A DNA stretch of 64,000 nt from Gibbula magus (taxonomy: Eukaryota; Mollusca; Gastropoda; Trochida; Trochidae). The stretch spans positions 22,941,232 to 23,005,231 of the forward strand of contig OW388300.1 of assembly GCA_936450465.1 (NCBI GenBank), written 5' to 3'. Below, piece by piece: positions 50,201-57,975 of this stretch (positions are counted from its first letter, which is position 1; the number at the start of each line of letters is the position of its first letter). The translations under genes were made by a program, and so were the position numbers. The notes under the pieces were generated by a model, which worked only from the letters and a program-made list of their open reading frames with translations, was not told the DNA's origin and did not search any database.

Positions 50201-51866
50201 CTAAAATTAAATATAAAATTCATTGTTCCCATACAATGCTGTTATAATTCATAGTATTTTACCTTTTGAGTTTTTACTTACTTGTTTTCAAGTTCATATT
50301 ATCTTATTTCACTTATATCAAAATACATGTTGTATACAACCATGCTTTGATTCAAACAATACCTGGTATTTCAACGACAAAACATGTCCGATAAGAAACA
50401 AGATGACAACTGTTATTTGAATCAACAAACTGTTAAAAATTTCAAACGACATCATCGAAATTATATTTTTTTTAATTCGGTATTTGCGTGATTGTAAAAT
50501 ATTGTAATTGATGTCCTTAAACATTTACTTTATTCGGAAGACTGGCCGTTATATTGGAATGAGATTTGTTATGAGCAGATGAAAATGGGTTAACTAAACT
50601 TACAAAACAACGAAACGCGGGCCAGCTATGTCTGTTCGGGTACTTCCGAATCAGGTGTAATTAACGTATGGATACCATTGTGGTCGCGCAACTATTAGTT
50701 TTGTCTCGTGAAGGACACTTAATAAAACAGCAATTTAAAGCTGAAATGTTTTATTTCTAAAACTGACATTCGTGATCGTACACTTATATAATCAAATACT
50801 GAGACACATGTAGACATTCATGACTACAGTGTGCTTCCTCTAAACCGACATCCTTGTAATCTTACATGACATGGTCATAGCCAGATATACATTCAATCCA
50901 AAAGGTGAACAGCCCCTTTAATCTAGACTAAATTTTAGTCTATGGCATGTTTATAGTTACTGTACCTTCATCATTTTGATTACATATTGTTCATACTTCC
51001 AGTTCCATTTTATCTAGACATGCTGAATAAAAATCTAGACTGTATTAAAAGCTCATAATAATGCACAGTCATGGAGCAGGACTACCTTTAATCCTATGTC
51101 CCTCTTATCTGATATGTTACCCGCTACAAGTGTTTAGGTTCGGAGGAGTGCACTATGTTTCTCAACTGACGCGCTTGTTTCTCCAGCCCCGATCCGAGGT
51201 GATATCAACTTACGCTCTGTGTGGTTTCTCCAATGTTGGCTCTATGGGGATCATGTTAGGGGGTCTGGGCGCTCTGGCACCCTCAAGGAAACGTACAATG
51301 ACGTTACTGGTACTGCGAGCCATGATTGCTGGAAACATCGCCTGCTTCATGACTGGTTGTATTGCAGGTACTCACAACTACACTCTCTTCATAGATTGTT
51401 TCCGAATTTCTTTTGTATATCGGTATTAAGATGTGTTAATTGTTGATAATTGGAGTTTACGAAATCTCAGTTTGTGCGTTCACAGAGGTTAGTTTGACAT
51501 TAGAAACAACGGTTACAGTATCGTATGTGAACTTTTATCTTGCATTTTACAATAGTACAATTTCTGAGAAGACAGTGAATTTGTTTTGGTATAGATCTTA
51601 ATACAGTTGCCAAGTGTGCATTTACCATGTTAAGTGATGCTTGATAAACCCATCCTTCACAGGATATAACGAAGAAATACAAATTATTTATGTTTATTTG
51701 ACAATTTACAGCTGCGTCTGTCTGTCTCTCTCTCTACATGAAACGGATTCAGGTTTGACAGAATAGTTTGTGTATACTGATGTAATGTATTGCGTTTCCA
51801 TGTTTCTTATAACTACATGTTTTTCCTTTCAATTATTTTGCAGGTTTGATGTACAAAGAATTTTGA
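13982..51866 (+). CDS. SLC28A: Concentrative Na+/nucleoside cotransporter (SLC28/CNT family), complete gene of 11 coding exons
   Basis: The gene encodes a plasma-membrane symporter that takes up nucleosides with Na+. Joining the 11 exons listed in the summary gives 1908 nt, 635 residues plus stop, with every junction GT-AG and in phase; human CNT1-3 have about 650-690 residues. In order: a hydrophilic N-terminus with an acidic run (57-68), first membrane segments near 97-117 and 128-145, then the conserved core. Diagnostic motifs are GNIFIGM-TEAP (T339, E340; E340 matches human CNT3 E343), [17 protein letters not shown] (TM8), the CNT signature GxKxxxNEFxAY (509-520, E516) and RSE (570-572, E572). 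The C-terminus is only GLMYKEF after the last conserved helix. Selectivity residues are G337/M338 and T371/V372, as in purine-preferring human CNT2. Introns 2 (23.7 kb) and 9 (5.7 kb) are filled with tandem repeats. Family assignment is firm; substrate preference is inferred. Assignment to CNT1, 2 or 3 is not meaningful for an invertebrate. Confidence 0.95.
14499..14947 (+). CDS. SLC28A: CNT coding exon 2, whose 3' end seeded the intron satellite
   Basis: The exon covers residues 23-171 plus two bases of W172. The acceptor is ...TTAAACAG|GCA and the donor is CGCTG|GTACGT, with GT at 14948. It encodes a cytosolic N-terminal region with a run of acidic residues (57-68, from a GAA-rich tract), a first membrane segment near 97-117 and a second near 128-145. 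The last 12 codons ([11 protein letters not shown] plus the split W) are the part repeated hundreds of times in the following intron. The donor choice is set by phase: TG here plus G from exon 3 rebuilds Trp, giving [14 protein letters not shown], which aligns with other CNTs. Confidence 0.92.
14911..33478 (+). repeat. 18.6-kb satellite made of a repeated exon 2/intron 2 boundary
   Basis: The unit is about 70-82 bp (mostly near 74), giving roughly 250 copies by length. Its first 37 nt are the last 37 nt of CNT coding exon 2 (from TGAAAGCCAGGCCCATGC to TTCGCTG). They are followed by the real donor GTACGTATAG and by intron sequence TTATATAT..TTATGTAGGTTGTTTACA. The first unit begins inside the exon at 14911, and the second starts 75 bp later at 14986. 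Most variation is in the length of the TA run and at a few positions of the exon-derived part (GAAAGCC, GATAGCC, GAAAACC, GAAAACA). Higher-order repeats are visible at offsets of 1704, 2151, 2327, 2462 and 1168 bp. The array ends in decayed units at 33400-33478. Each unit contains an in-frame TAG after the donor. Confidence 0.97.
23211..23262. repeat. Expanded (TA)n run in one satellite unit
   Basis: A single unit carries an uninterrupted TA tract of about 50 bp where other units have 6-14 bp, showing that the intron-derived half of the unit changes length by dinucleotide slippage. Confidence 0.9.
33479..34035. other. Intron 2 sequence after the satellite
   Basis: This is AT-rich intron with one 97-codon open frame (33762-34055) of no recognisable family and no splice support. 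I see nothing else. Confidence 0.4.
34036..34391 (+). repeat. Dispersed repeat, copy B, inside CNT intron 2
   Basis: This is the second copy of the repeat at 11427-11766, in the same orientation and about 22.6 kb away. It sits just beyond the end of the intron satellite. It encodes nothing. Confidence 0.65.
34392..35179. other. Intron 2 sequence, nothing certain
   Basis: There are only short open frames with no family resemblance. The part next to the LINE fragment may be further decayed LINE sequence. Confidence 0.3.
35180..35801 (+). mobile_element. 5'-truncated LINE: 3' end of the reverse-transcriptase ORF and tail
   Basis: The frame open from 35180 to 35653 encodes [20 protein letters not shown] followed by a zinc-knuckle-like [26 protein letters not shown]. 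This C-x2-C-x(n)-H-x4-C pattern is typical of the C-terminus of endonuclease/reverse-transcriptase ORFs of mollusc LINEs. The catalytic domains are absent. About 150 bp of 3' UTR follow and the element ends in AATAAAATATATG plus a short (TCTG)n tail, as expected for a LINE 3' end. It sits in the sense orientation within CNT intron 2. Family-level assignment is not possible from this fragment. Confidence 0.75.
35802..38696. other. Remainder of CNT intron 2
   Basis: No coding exon is supported. A TTAAAGGGGCATTCTGTGC phrase at about 35969 looks like the end of a TTAA-type element, but I could not fix its other end. Near exon 3 there is TATATATAG (38404-38412) and a GATA palindrome (38419-38438). 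The 119-codon frame at 38007-38366 has no recognisable features. Confidence 0.35.
38419..38438. promoter_or_regulatory. Inverted pair of GATA sites after a TATA-like box
   Basis: CAGATAATACTTGTTATCTG is a perfect 7-bp inverted repeat of CAGATAA with a 6-nt spacer, that is two facing GATA-factor motifs. It lies 7 nt after TATATATAG and 259 nt before exon 3. A function as an enhancer or internal promoter is only a guess. Confidence 0.3.
38697..38841 (+). CDS. SLC28A: CNT coding exon 3
   Basis: The exon covers the third base of W172 and residues 173-220 ([16 protein letters not shown]... to TSTNPAR). The acceptor is GTGTGTTCAAG|G and the donor CGG|GTAAGT. It contains two hydrophobic stretches that fit a membrane segment pair preceding the conserved WHPVFWG motif. 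It lies 5.2 kb beyond the end of the satellite and 23.7 kb beyond exon 2. Confidence 0.92.
39181..39372 (+). CDS. SLC28A: CNT coding exon 4
   Basis: The exon covers residues 221-284 and both ends are in phase 0. The acceptor is CTGTGCAG|GTG and the donor TCC|GTATGT. The sequence starts [20 protein letters not shown] and contains the CNT-typical [18 protein letters not shown] stretch, matching human CNT3 around GASFVFG and FAFKV. Both ends are fixed by continuity with ILPVIVFF in the next exon. Confidence 0.95.
39791..39952 (+). CDS. SLC28A: CNT coding exon 5 (first half of nucleoside site)
   Basis: The exon covers residues 285-338, phase 0 at both ends. It starts [20 protein letters not shown] and ends [13 protein letters not shown]. 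The acceptor is CTTTCAG|ATT and the donor ATG|GTGAGT. The final two residues, G337 and M338, occupy the TM7 positions that in human CNT1 are Ser319/Gln320 and in CNT2 Gly313/Met314. The substrate-contacting motif is completed by TEAP at the start of exon 6, so the intron splits the nucleoside-binding loop. Confidence 0.95.
40277..40379. mobile_element. 103-bp foldback element in CNT intron 5
   Basis: Arms of 28 nt (40277-40304 and 40352-40379) are complementary with one mismatch; each contains TCTTATCTCGTTAAGTAGA or its complement. A loop of about 47 nt separates them. It resembles a minimal palindromic MITE and has no coding capacity. Confidence 0.65.
40380..41394. other. CNT intron 5 sequence, nothing recognised
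   Basis: Short open frames only; I see no exon or clear repeat. The stretch around 40090-40170 just upstream of the foldback shares phrases with 9230-9420. Confidence 0.35.
41404..41696 (+). mobile_element. Diverged second copy of the 57976-58418 inverted-repeat element
   Basis: Matches in order to the 58-kb element are AGGGGCAGxTAACTCCA, CAGCxATCC, TATGATGTGATTGG, TACTAAACTG/GCTAAACTGG, GCGCCTATACGG/ACGCCTATACGG and the 3' end GTCGATTTTAGTCGGTCTG. The 5' terminal repeat is lost or altered, and the outermost bases form a different short inverted pair (GATAGTGGATAT and ATATCCACTATC). It lies in intron 5. Confidence 0.6.
41690..42075 (+). repeat. Imperfect ATC/CAT triplet repeat in intron 5
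   Basis: The region is dominated by ATC and CAT triplets, with an internal duplicated block containing TCTTATCCATCAGAATGACC at about 41909 and 41945 (36-bp period). The Ile/Thr- and Met-rich open frames on both strands are products of the repeat. A second, weaker CAT-rich patch follows at 42650-42860. Confidence 0.8.
42940..43298 (+). mobile_element. TTAA element, family 2, copy A (partly eroded), intron 5
   Basis: It is homologous in the same orientation to 61795-62291. Shared blocks are TTATCGAGAA, ACTGTTxCCGAAAA, AACTACTGTGCATGTAAAT, TTGGAAACTAGTAATTAT and ATTAAAGCCAAATAAAAT. Its right end CACAATTGATGTCACT is followed by TTAA, but its left end has diverged. It ends 67 bp before the exon 6 acceptor. 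Confidence 0.6.
43366..43491 (+). CDS. SLC28A: CNT coding exon 6 (second half of nucleoside site)
   Basis: The exon covers residues 339-380, phase 0 at both ends. It starts [20 protein letters not shown] and ends [12 protein letters not shown]. The acceptor is TCGATATAG|ACA and the donor GGG|GTGAGC. E340 corresponds to human CNT3 E343, a residue needed for transport. T371 and V372 match the CNT2 pair Thr347/Val348 rather than the CNT1 pair Ser353/Leu354. Confidence 0.95.
43492..44131. other. CNT intron 6
   Basis: This is a 640-bp intron with a GGG|GTGAGC donor and a TCTCAG acceptor. I see nothing further in it. Confidence 0.7.
44132..44262 (+). CDS. SLC28A: CNT coding exon 7
   Basis: The exon covers residues 381-423 plus two bases of G424. 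It begins [20 protein letters not shown], the conserved CNT VMSAPA motif, and ends in a hydrophilic loop ([13 protein letters not shown]). The acceptor is GTCTCAG|GTG and the donor GAGG|GTGAAT, a weaker donor than most in the gene. The phase is confirmed because GG plus T from exon 8 gives Gly, continuing as [11 protein letters not shown], which aligns with SGDSGNLLEAA of human CNT3. Confidence 0.93.
44617..44785 (+). CDS. SLC28A: CNT coding exon 8
   Basis: The exon covers the last base of G424 and residues 425-480. It reads [20 protein letters not shown]... to SDLSFQ and contains a membrane segment [15 protein letters not shown] and the amphipathic stretch before the LSF motif. The acceptor is ATCCCACAG|T and the donor CAG|GTACCC. 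Continuity with YICSYV in exon 9 parallels LSFELICSY of human CNT3. Confidence 0.94.
45212..45475 (+). CDS. SLC28A: CNT coding exon 9 (CNT signature, long glycosylatable loop)
   Basis: The exon covers residues 481-568, phase 0 at both ends. The acceptor is TTTGTTTCAG|TAC and the donor TCA|GTAAGT. It carries the signature GxKxxxNEFxAY (509-520) with Ile for the usual Val before Ala; E516 corresponds to human CNT3 E498. The stretch between this helix and the RSE motif is about 22 residues longer than in human CNT3. That stretch has three N-glycosylation sequons, at N535, N541 and N559. It is followed by the tandem-repeat-filled intron 9. Confidence 0.95.
45638..48776 (+). repeat. 3.1-kb degenerate ACT/GCT triplet array in CNT intron 9
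   Basis: The array consists of triplets ACT, GCT and ATC, commonly arranged as (ACT)2-3 GCT ATC units of 12-15 bp. Long Thr/Ile-, Leu-, Tyr-, Val- and Ser-rich frames on both strands are artefacts. A larger-scale duplication is visible: ATACTGATATTGACAATGG with its flanks occurs near 47175 and again 1058 bp later near 48233. No base-composition or splice evidence supports a coding role. Confidence 0.93.
48777..50074 (+). repeat. 38-bp minisatellite, about 34 copies, in CNT intron 9
   Basis: The unit is ACATGTAGTTGTGTTTATAT plus GACTGCTGCTGTTATA and two variable bases. Copies differ mainly at one short site (TACAAC, TATAAC or TATTAC), and a few have TTTTATG for TTATATG near the right end. The period of 38 bp is almost invariant, indicating recent homogenisation. 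It directly abuts the triplet array. Confidence 0.95.
50075..51186. other. Remainder of CNT intron 9
   Basis: This is AT-rich intron. An AGGTGAACAGCCCCTTTAA phrase at about 50905 resembles the terminal sequence of a TTAA-type element, but the partner end was not located. No exon is supported before the acceptor at 51186. Confidence 0.35.
51187..51367 (+). CDS. SLC28A: CNT coding exon 10 (HP2/last conserved core)
   Basis: The exon covers residues 569-628 plus one base of G629. It begins [20 protein letters not shown] and ends with the conserved [14 protein letters not shown] helix ([11 protein letters not shown] here). The acceptor is TTTCTCCAG|CCC and the donor GCAG|GTACTC. E572 in RSE corresponds to human CNT3 E519. 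The APSRKR motif of CNTs is present. Confidence 0.96.
51844..51866 (+). CDS. SLC28A: CNT coding exon 11 (terminal codons and stop)
   Basis: The acceptor TTTTGCAG at 51843 joins exon 10 so that G plus GT rebuilds Gly, followed by LMYKEF and TGA (51864-51866). The protein therefore ends seven residues after the last conserved helix, whereas vertebrate CNTs carry a long extracellular tail. The exon is only 23 coding bases and was located by phase and by the strong acceptor. Confidence 0.85.
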
Positions 51867-52195
51867 AGAGGACATACTTTGACTTTTTGTACTTTTATAA
51901 GCGTTCCAAACTTGTGTCTATTTTAATTAGATATATGTCCATGTAACGTTATGATTATTCATGAAAACAAGAACTATGTACATCTTTTCTTCCTCGCTAT
52001 ATCAATTACGTATGTTTTAACAATTAGTAAGACAACTTGAATGTACGTTTAGATTAGCGGATTACATAGAGCAAACTTGTTGTCGTGAATATGTACATTC
52101 ACACATCTATAGCCCATGATAGTATTACTCATGATCATTTTCTATTCAATTATGAAAATCCATTGATTTCATGCATGTGCATTGTTAAAATTTTA

Positions 52196-52201
52196 AATAA
52201 A
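52196..52201 (+). promoter_or_regulatory. Candidate polyadenylation signal of the CNT gene
   Basis: AATAAA lies about 330 nt after the stop codon in AT-rich DNA with no further coding exons. It is the first canonical AATAAA I see downstream, but no cDNA evidence is available, so the true 3' end is an inference. Confidence 0.4.
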
Positions 52202-52338
52202 TCTAAAATTGAATTTCCATATAAACGTACATTTCATTATCATAGCTAGGTATGTTACAACATATTATCTTGAATGTATGCGTGTGTTGGTCACAACTGA
52301 ACGATGTGAGGGATTACAGGTAACGGAATGTTCGTAGA

Positions 52339-52547
52339 GGGTAATGTCAGAGTAACTCTCCATTCCTTAAAAATAATGGAGCCGAGGCCCCGGGGGCAAT
52401 GGAGAGTTACGAGGATATTACCCTACTTAAATTACACTCAAAGTAATGCTCTTTTATCAAACTTGCTTTATAAAGTTAAAGAAATTAAATTTCTACTTAA
52501 AAAATATGATGTGATGTGTAACTCTCCATTACTGAAAAATAATGGAG
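52339..52547. mobile_element. Foldback sequence with a direct copy of its arm
   Basis: Arms 52339-52364 and 52398-52423 are complementary with few mismatches (outer GGGTAAT and ATTACCC, inner GTAACTCTCCATT and AATGGAGAGTTAC). The left arm block TAACTCTCCATT..AAAATAATGGAG recurs directly at 52518-52547. This looks like a small palindromic element with rearranged ends. Confidence 0.45.
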
Positions 52548-52642
52548 TGAAATAACAATAGGATTACGTCACAAGTGTAATTTAATGGGACATAATGCGT
52601 AGTTACACTGGCATTGCAGGTCTCTCTGGTTCATCCAGTGTT

Positions 52643-52656
52643 ACCGCAGGTAGTTG
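52643..52656 (+). repeat. Left target-site duplication of the SINE
   Basis: ACCGCAGGTAGTTG is identical to 52964-52977 and brackets the SINE exactly. Confidence 0.85.
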
Positions 52657-52963
52657 AGGGGCGGGATAGCGCAGTGGTTAGCGCGTTCGGCTTCGGATCA
52701 AGAGGTCCGGGGTTCGAATCCCGCCAGGGGCACGGCAACTTTATCTGCAGTAGAGAACTGTTCTACACGCAGTAAGGTTTGGGTGCAATGCGTAGTACCA
52801 CCCATGGTTCGCTAGTTACAGCCGATGCTCGCAGGTTTCACCGCAATGCATAGCCACATGGCGTTGCGGGCTTTCTCCCTGCCATAATACTAGCAGCCGC
52901 GATATAAGTGAAATATTCTTGAAAGCGGCGTAAAAACCCCAACTCACCTCATCTCCCCACCTC
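52657..52963 (+). mobile_element. tRNA-derived SINE with 14-bp target-site duplication
   Basis: The 307-bp element starts with a tRNA-like head (GGGGCGGGATAGCGCAGTGG, B box GGTTCGAATCC at 52711). The body is unrelated to tRNA. It is followed by a GATATAAGTGAAATATTCTT motif with AAAGCGGCGTAAA, reminiscent of the conserved central/3' domain of metazoan SINEs. It ends in a CTCAC-rich tail. It is flanked by the identical 14-mer ACCGCAGGTAGTTG at 52643-52656 and 52964-52977, a direct sign of retrotransposition. The head lacks a good acceptor stem, so this is not a functional tRNA gene. Confidence 0.88.
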
Positions 52964-52977
52964 ACCGCAGGTAGTTG
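52964..52977 (+). repeat. Right target-site duplication of the SINE
   Basis: ACCGCAGGTAGTTG is identical to 52643-52656. Confidence 0.85.
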
Positions 52978-53857
52978 TGTTAGACGATCAGTGCAGGTCG
53001 ACACACGACGAACCAATGGTATGAACAAGTAGGTTCGAATTTAGGCGGCATATGAAACAATTATGATAAGCGTAATTTTGACTTTGGAATCTGCATTCGC
53101 TTCAAAATAAATAAAATATACTAAAAAATGTATTTAATAGAGATATAGTTTTATTCTGAACATCTTCTGTTAAGACATTACAACTTAAACACAGTACACG
53201 TGTGTTGTTCTATTCGATTGAAATAAGTTTATACAATGCTCTAATATTACTTTTTTTCAATTGTATATCTTCGACGAAGATATTATGATTTCTATGAGAG
53301 CGTCATTATCTAACTCTGTATACAATTAAAATAAAATAGGTTTCCTGGTTCAGGAACAGTGTAATAATCTCGTTAGCGTCGACCCTGAAAAAACCCGTTG
53401 ATGTGGGATGTTGTTTTTGCCTTGTTGTTACACGGGATTACAGTCTGGGAGTCACTAAAAGTTTAACTGATCAGATGCGAATAGTGATCACCGAATATGT
53501 TTAATGTGTTCAACCTGTGACATCTATTGAGTTCACTCAATGCAATAAATAAGCACCCCTGATCGCTGTTACCATCCAAGTCATGGCCTATGCATCAACC
53601 TGAATAAATTATTGAATGGTGATTTCGTTTTTTCGTCGTTTCTGATTTCAGTACAACTCAGTCACTGTAACAACATGTTAGTCCCATTGTATCTAGCCAT
53701 CGAATTGTTGAATTTGCAGGACATTGAAGGGTCTCTGGCAAAGTATACACAATTTCCAGTCAGTTGGATTGCCAGTCTGGTTCCAGAGTATCTACAAACT
53801 TATATTGCTTTGACATGGGTTCCGTTCCATAACAGTGAACGCTTATAGTCGCTCATT

Positions 53858-53995
53858 GATTGCTCAATGTAGTGCTCAAGTAGCGCTCATTCTCTCCTGA
53901 ACGATACGGTGCAAAACCTCAAAGTTCGCTCGCTTTGCTACGTAGCGCTACATTGAGCAATCGCGTTCAAGAGAGGTTTAAATACCTCTCTTGAA
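53858..53995. repeat. Nested inverted repeats
   Basis: GATTGCTCAATGTAGTGCT (53858-53876) is complementary with one mismatch to 53944-53962. TTCAAGAGAGGT (53966) is perfectly complementary to ACCTCTCTTGAA ending at 53995 around a TTAAAT loop. Together they suggest a small foldback element. Confidence 0.5.
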
Positions 53996-56179
53996 CACGG
54001 CCATGGTTCGTTGTCTTCAGCCTAAAGCACTACCAACGCCACAACCCTGCCTTTGCTTTGCTTGTCTGTGTTCTTGTACCTGTAACATACAAGGGCCAGT
54101 CAGTTAACATGGTGTATATTTTAAACACCTGATGTGTCCCAGCAGAATCCATGCAAGTCCGATTATGGCCGCTTGTTCCGGGTTGTTATACAGGCGGCCG
54201 TAATTGGAATAAAGAGGTGAAAAATGCATTAATATTTAGATACCACTTATATTTGAGTGTCCATTGGCTTTGTTGACCACATAACTATACATTTAGACAC
54301 CAAAATCATGATTCTACCATATAGTTCCAAAGTTATATGTATTTCAATAAATTGGCGGCCATTGGAAAAAAATGTCCATACTGGCCAGCAGGGTTGCTGC
54401 CGACGTGGATCCACATCCACCAATAATCAGTAGGTTCATTTCATCTATGTGCCAAGTTTCATGCTTTTAACCCAAAGTGCACGTTTTTTTGCTTAACCGC
54501 TCCACTATAACGTAGAATGCAATGAAGGGAAATACGTTTAATATTTTTAAGTACTCATAAAATTTGTTTACATTTCGTTTGTTAGTTTACAGTGTGGGAG
54601 TAGATCATAATGTTTTGCGCTTGAAAATAATAGACGTGATCAATATTTAGACTGGAAAACACCTTTGGTGCGATTTCTCCGCTTATTTAGGGTCGACAAA
54701 GCAGCAAAGAATGAAGTGTATATTATGAGGTATGCTTTTTTTTTTAGAAAGGTTCCGGTATGTATGACAACATACTCAAAGGCTGTATCATTCTAAAATA
54801 TAAAATAGAATGAAATATGAAATAACAGTCATAGTTTATATGTCCCCAACTTTGAAGGAGACGGCCTTCTCCTCAACGGAAAACAATACCCAAGTTTGGT
54901 TGACATTACCCTCCTACATGTAAAATGACATTACCCTCCTACATGTAGGTCTACTATTGATAATCAGTAGTAGACTTAGTCTCCCAATGTGTCAGTCATT
55001 TACAACAAATGAACTCGGTTTTGTCACTGCAGGCGTTTTAATTGAACCCTCTATGGGATGGACTCGATAACATTGAAGACGTGCTAAAACGTTTTTCATT
55101 GCCAAGAGCACAAGGTGTTCTATCAGTCGGGTTCGTGTCAAGAAATCGTTATTTCCTTTTGGAGTTTCTTTATCTACACTTTTTTCTTGAAACTTTCTGA
55201 AACTTTCATGAGATGAAATACAGCCATTTACCTCTTTCTTTCCATCATCGAGCACACAAGTCAGGTACTCGAAGTGTTTATATACATTGTTACGTGTTCT
55301 GCAAAGTGAATATCCTTAATATTGCTTGGAAATATTGATTAGTCTGATCACAATTATGCATTATAACATGTTTCATTGTTTCCTGGAGACAACGAAATAA
55401 TAAGAACAACATATATAAACATAACAATGTTTATTTGAATGTTTCGTAACTGATACACATACACACAATGGCATGCATATCAATCAGACATGTATGATAT
55501 ATCTTAATAACACTAGTTCAGATAAAACCATTACATAGATGCAGATTCCAACTCACTCAGGAGGCATGGATGGTAAAACAAGTTCAAGACCCAACCAGAG
55601 AACGCTTCTGTTCCCGTCACACTGAAATGTTTGACTTGGCCTTGTCAAATAGAATGTAGTTGAATTGATGAATAACAGTACTTACAGTTCCATTGTCTCC
55701 CATATCTTGCTGTCTTGTAGAGTGATGCCATGTTTATTGCAAATAAAATGTAAAGTGGTAAAAAAAGTTCTAGTGTACAGTATAGATATATTAGTGAAAA
55801 CCAACGATATTCCTTATTGCGGAATACTGCTTAAATGCTTTCCAAAATAAAACCTTAAGCAATATATTTGACACGATGTCTTCCAATAAGATCACATGAA
55901 TAAACTGCTGCTACCTCTGTTTTATCCAAAACAGTCTTCCACATATTCTAGTTGACCCGAGCTCACCCAGTACATACCATTGCAATGATTTTACATCATT
56001 GCACGGGAAGTCTAGTGCTGTAGAGAAGTATATTATTCACAGAAGAAGAATAAATGTGGATGTCATCAAACCTTCAATTTATAATACTCGATGGCCGAAG
56101 AGGCTGCATACAATATTGTCAGCTTGTTGTAAGGTGTCCACACTATTTCAGGTTATATGGCTTTCCTTCTGTGGCAGGG

Positions 56180-56255
56180 TGAGATGAAAGTGTTCCTACT
56201 GGCTTCGGAGGCTTCGGAGGTCCCGGGTTCGATTCCCACTGGAGGTGATCTCACA
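56180..56255 (+). mobile_element. tRNA-like remnant with a B box
   Basis: GGTTCGATTCC at 56226-56236 is a perfect RNA polymerase III B box within CCCGGGTTCGATTCCCACT. The upstream part does not form a proper tRNA, so it is best read as a SINE head remnant. Confidence 0.35.
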
Positions 56256-56285
56256 ATCACTTCTGTTACACTTCCATGAGAAATA

Positions 56286-56860
56286 CATTTTAGCTTATGG
56301 TCTCTGTGGACTTAAAAGGGCCACATAATCACCAAATCACAATTAACAAGCAGTTGTCACTAAGGTGACATATGATCCCCGTGACAAATTAATACTTCAA
56401 AATTGAAAATGTCACGGTCAGCAAAATCGACTGGACCCTTGATCTTACCTTAAAGAACCATCAGTGCAAGATGATGATGAGAATCCAGCGAACGGTTTTC
56501 AAGATATCCCGCTGACTAGCTTAACATGCCGAAAAATTCAAATTTCTGCTGTGACCTTGAGAATAATGTCAAGGTCATCAGAATCTATTCAGCCCTTTAT
56601 CTTCCCTTGGAGAAGCTGTGTGTAAGATATCAACAGTTCTTAAATACCCCGCAGACAAGAGTAAAATGACAAAGTATTGTTATGACCTTGAAATGAGGGT
56701 CAATGTCACAAACCTCTGTAGAAACATTACTCTCCCTATGGTTAACCTATATGCAAAATATGAAAACAATCCAGTGAAATATACTTGAGTTATTCCAATC
56801 CGTACGTACGGACGGACGCAGCCGAATACAATATACCGCGCTGCGGGGGATTATTATACG
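56286..56860 (+). mobile_element. Tandem-core element with GACGGACGC end
   Basis: Roughly three diverged units of about 150 bp share a TGACCTTGA..GTCAAGGTCA block, a CCCTTxATCTT phrase, and AAGATAT..CCCGC. They are followed by a microsatellite-like ACGTACGGACGGACGCAGCC and a terminal GCGCTGCGGGGG. The layout (tandem core, then a GACGGACGG tract, then a structured end) recurs at 60506-61386 and is familiar from mollusc non-autonomous elements. Confidence 0.55.
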
Positions 56861-57966
56861 AGAGTACCCAAGCCAAGAAAGCATTTTCAAAAAGTAACAA
56901 AATGCAAAGGAAGTATGTAGAAAAGTACATGAATGTTAAGTATATGTAAGCGAGATTTACATAAGATAAGTATATGCACGTAAAGTATGTCTAATATAGA
57001 AAAATTGAAAATAAGTATATGGAAGGGGAATATATCCATACGTGAAGTATATCCGAGGGAAAGAAAGGCAACAGAAGTAAACGTATAAGCAATAATATAT
57101 TCCACATACAAAACATGTATTGGCACATTTTACTTCAGTTTCAGTTACCAAAAGGAAATTGTGCCCGGATGTAAGACAGTATTGTAAAATGACACACATG
57201 CTAGTTAATAGTGGAAGTAACTCGATAAGTGAGACAACCAGTAACAAAACTCATTCATGCTGGTCAAACCAGGGACATTGTATACAGGGACTAGCAACTT
57301 CTGCTCGTTACATGATCATTTCTACTGAGCGATCCAATTAGACCTCTCCTCGTCGCGCTTCAACGCACAAGCGACTTGTTGCTTGCGTTAGCGCTTGTTT
57401 GTTATCGCACTGTATTGTTGTAACCAGTTGGTGTTTCCGAGTCTATATAAGGTCCCTGGTCAAACTTATCACATTGTATTGCGTAGCTACTACTTTTTTT
57501 TCTTTTCTAAAGTTGTTCTAACATTCTTCATCTTGGTATACTAATTTTGCACAAGAGAAATCCTTCAAATTTATATAAAATTATATTTCATATTATATTT
57601 CATATCATATTTAATATCATATTTCATATTTTAATGTCTGTTTTATATGGTTCTTCAATGATATCAATAATGAGGGGCAAAGATAAAATTAATAAATATA
57701 TCATATTATATGTAGCACCTATCTAAAAAGAAGACTGGACTGTTTATCAACACTGTCAATTATACATCATGAGAACATTTCTAGCCACATATTGGCGTGT
57801 AGATATATAGGTTGATAGCTATCAGAATGTCATTATCTGATGTGGTAAATATGAGTGAGAAGACAAATGCATAGTTTAAACACCGCAACTAAAGAAGCAA
57901 GAACACAAATAGCCCTGTCAGCAATTCATTGTAGTGAAGTGTAATGTAGGTTAGGGTAGAACTTCA
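56861..57966. other. Non-coding, nothing recognised
   Basis: The left part is rich in short AAGTATATG-like phrases (56910-57050), a loose local repetition. A TTTCATATTATATTT-type repeat occurs at 57585-57640. I see no coding or RNA gene. Confidence 0.4.
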
Positions 57967-57975
57967 TGATCGAAT

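Larger units (their letters stand above)
52978..56285. other. Non-coding region downstream of the CNT gene
   Basis: No gene is supported. Frames at 53612-53848 (+) and 54992-55255 (-) have fairly protein-like composition but no recognised domain. The palindromes at 53858-53995 are listed separately. The block near 54140-54530 reads like a dispersed repeat remnant but has no second copy in the window. Confidence 0.35.

Noticed and set aside
52658..52732. A functional tRNA gene
   Set aside because: A and B boxes are present but the acceptor stem does not pair properly, and the sequence is the head of a SINE bounded by target duplications.
53612..53848. A 78-codon frame after a TTTCAG acceptor-like site
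   Set aside because: It lies beyond the CNT stop and polyadenylation signal, has no family resemblance and no partner exon.
54992..55255. An 87-codon minus-strand frame with protein-like composition
   Set aside because: I recognise no family, and see no clear acceptor or partner exon; a database protein search would decide.
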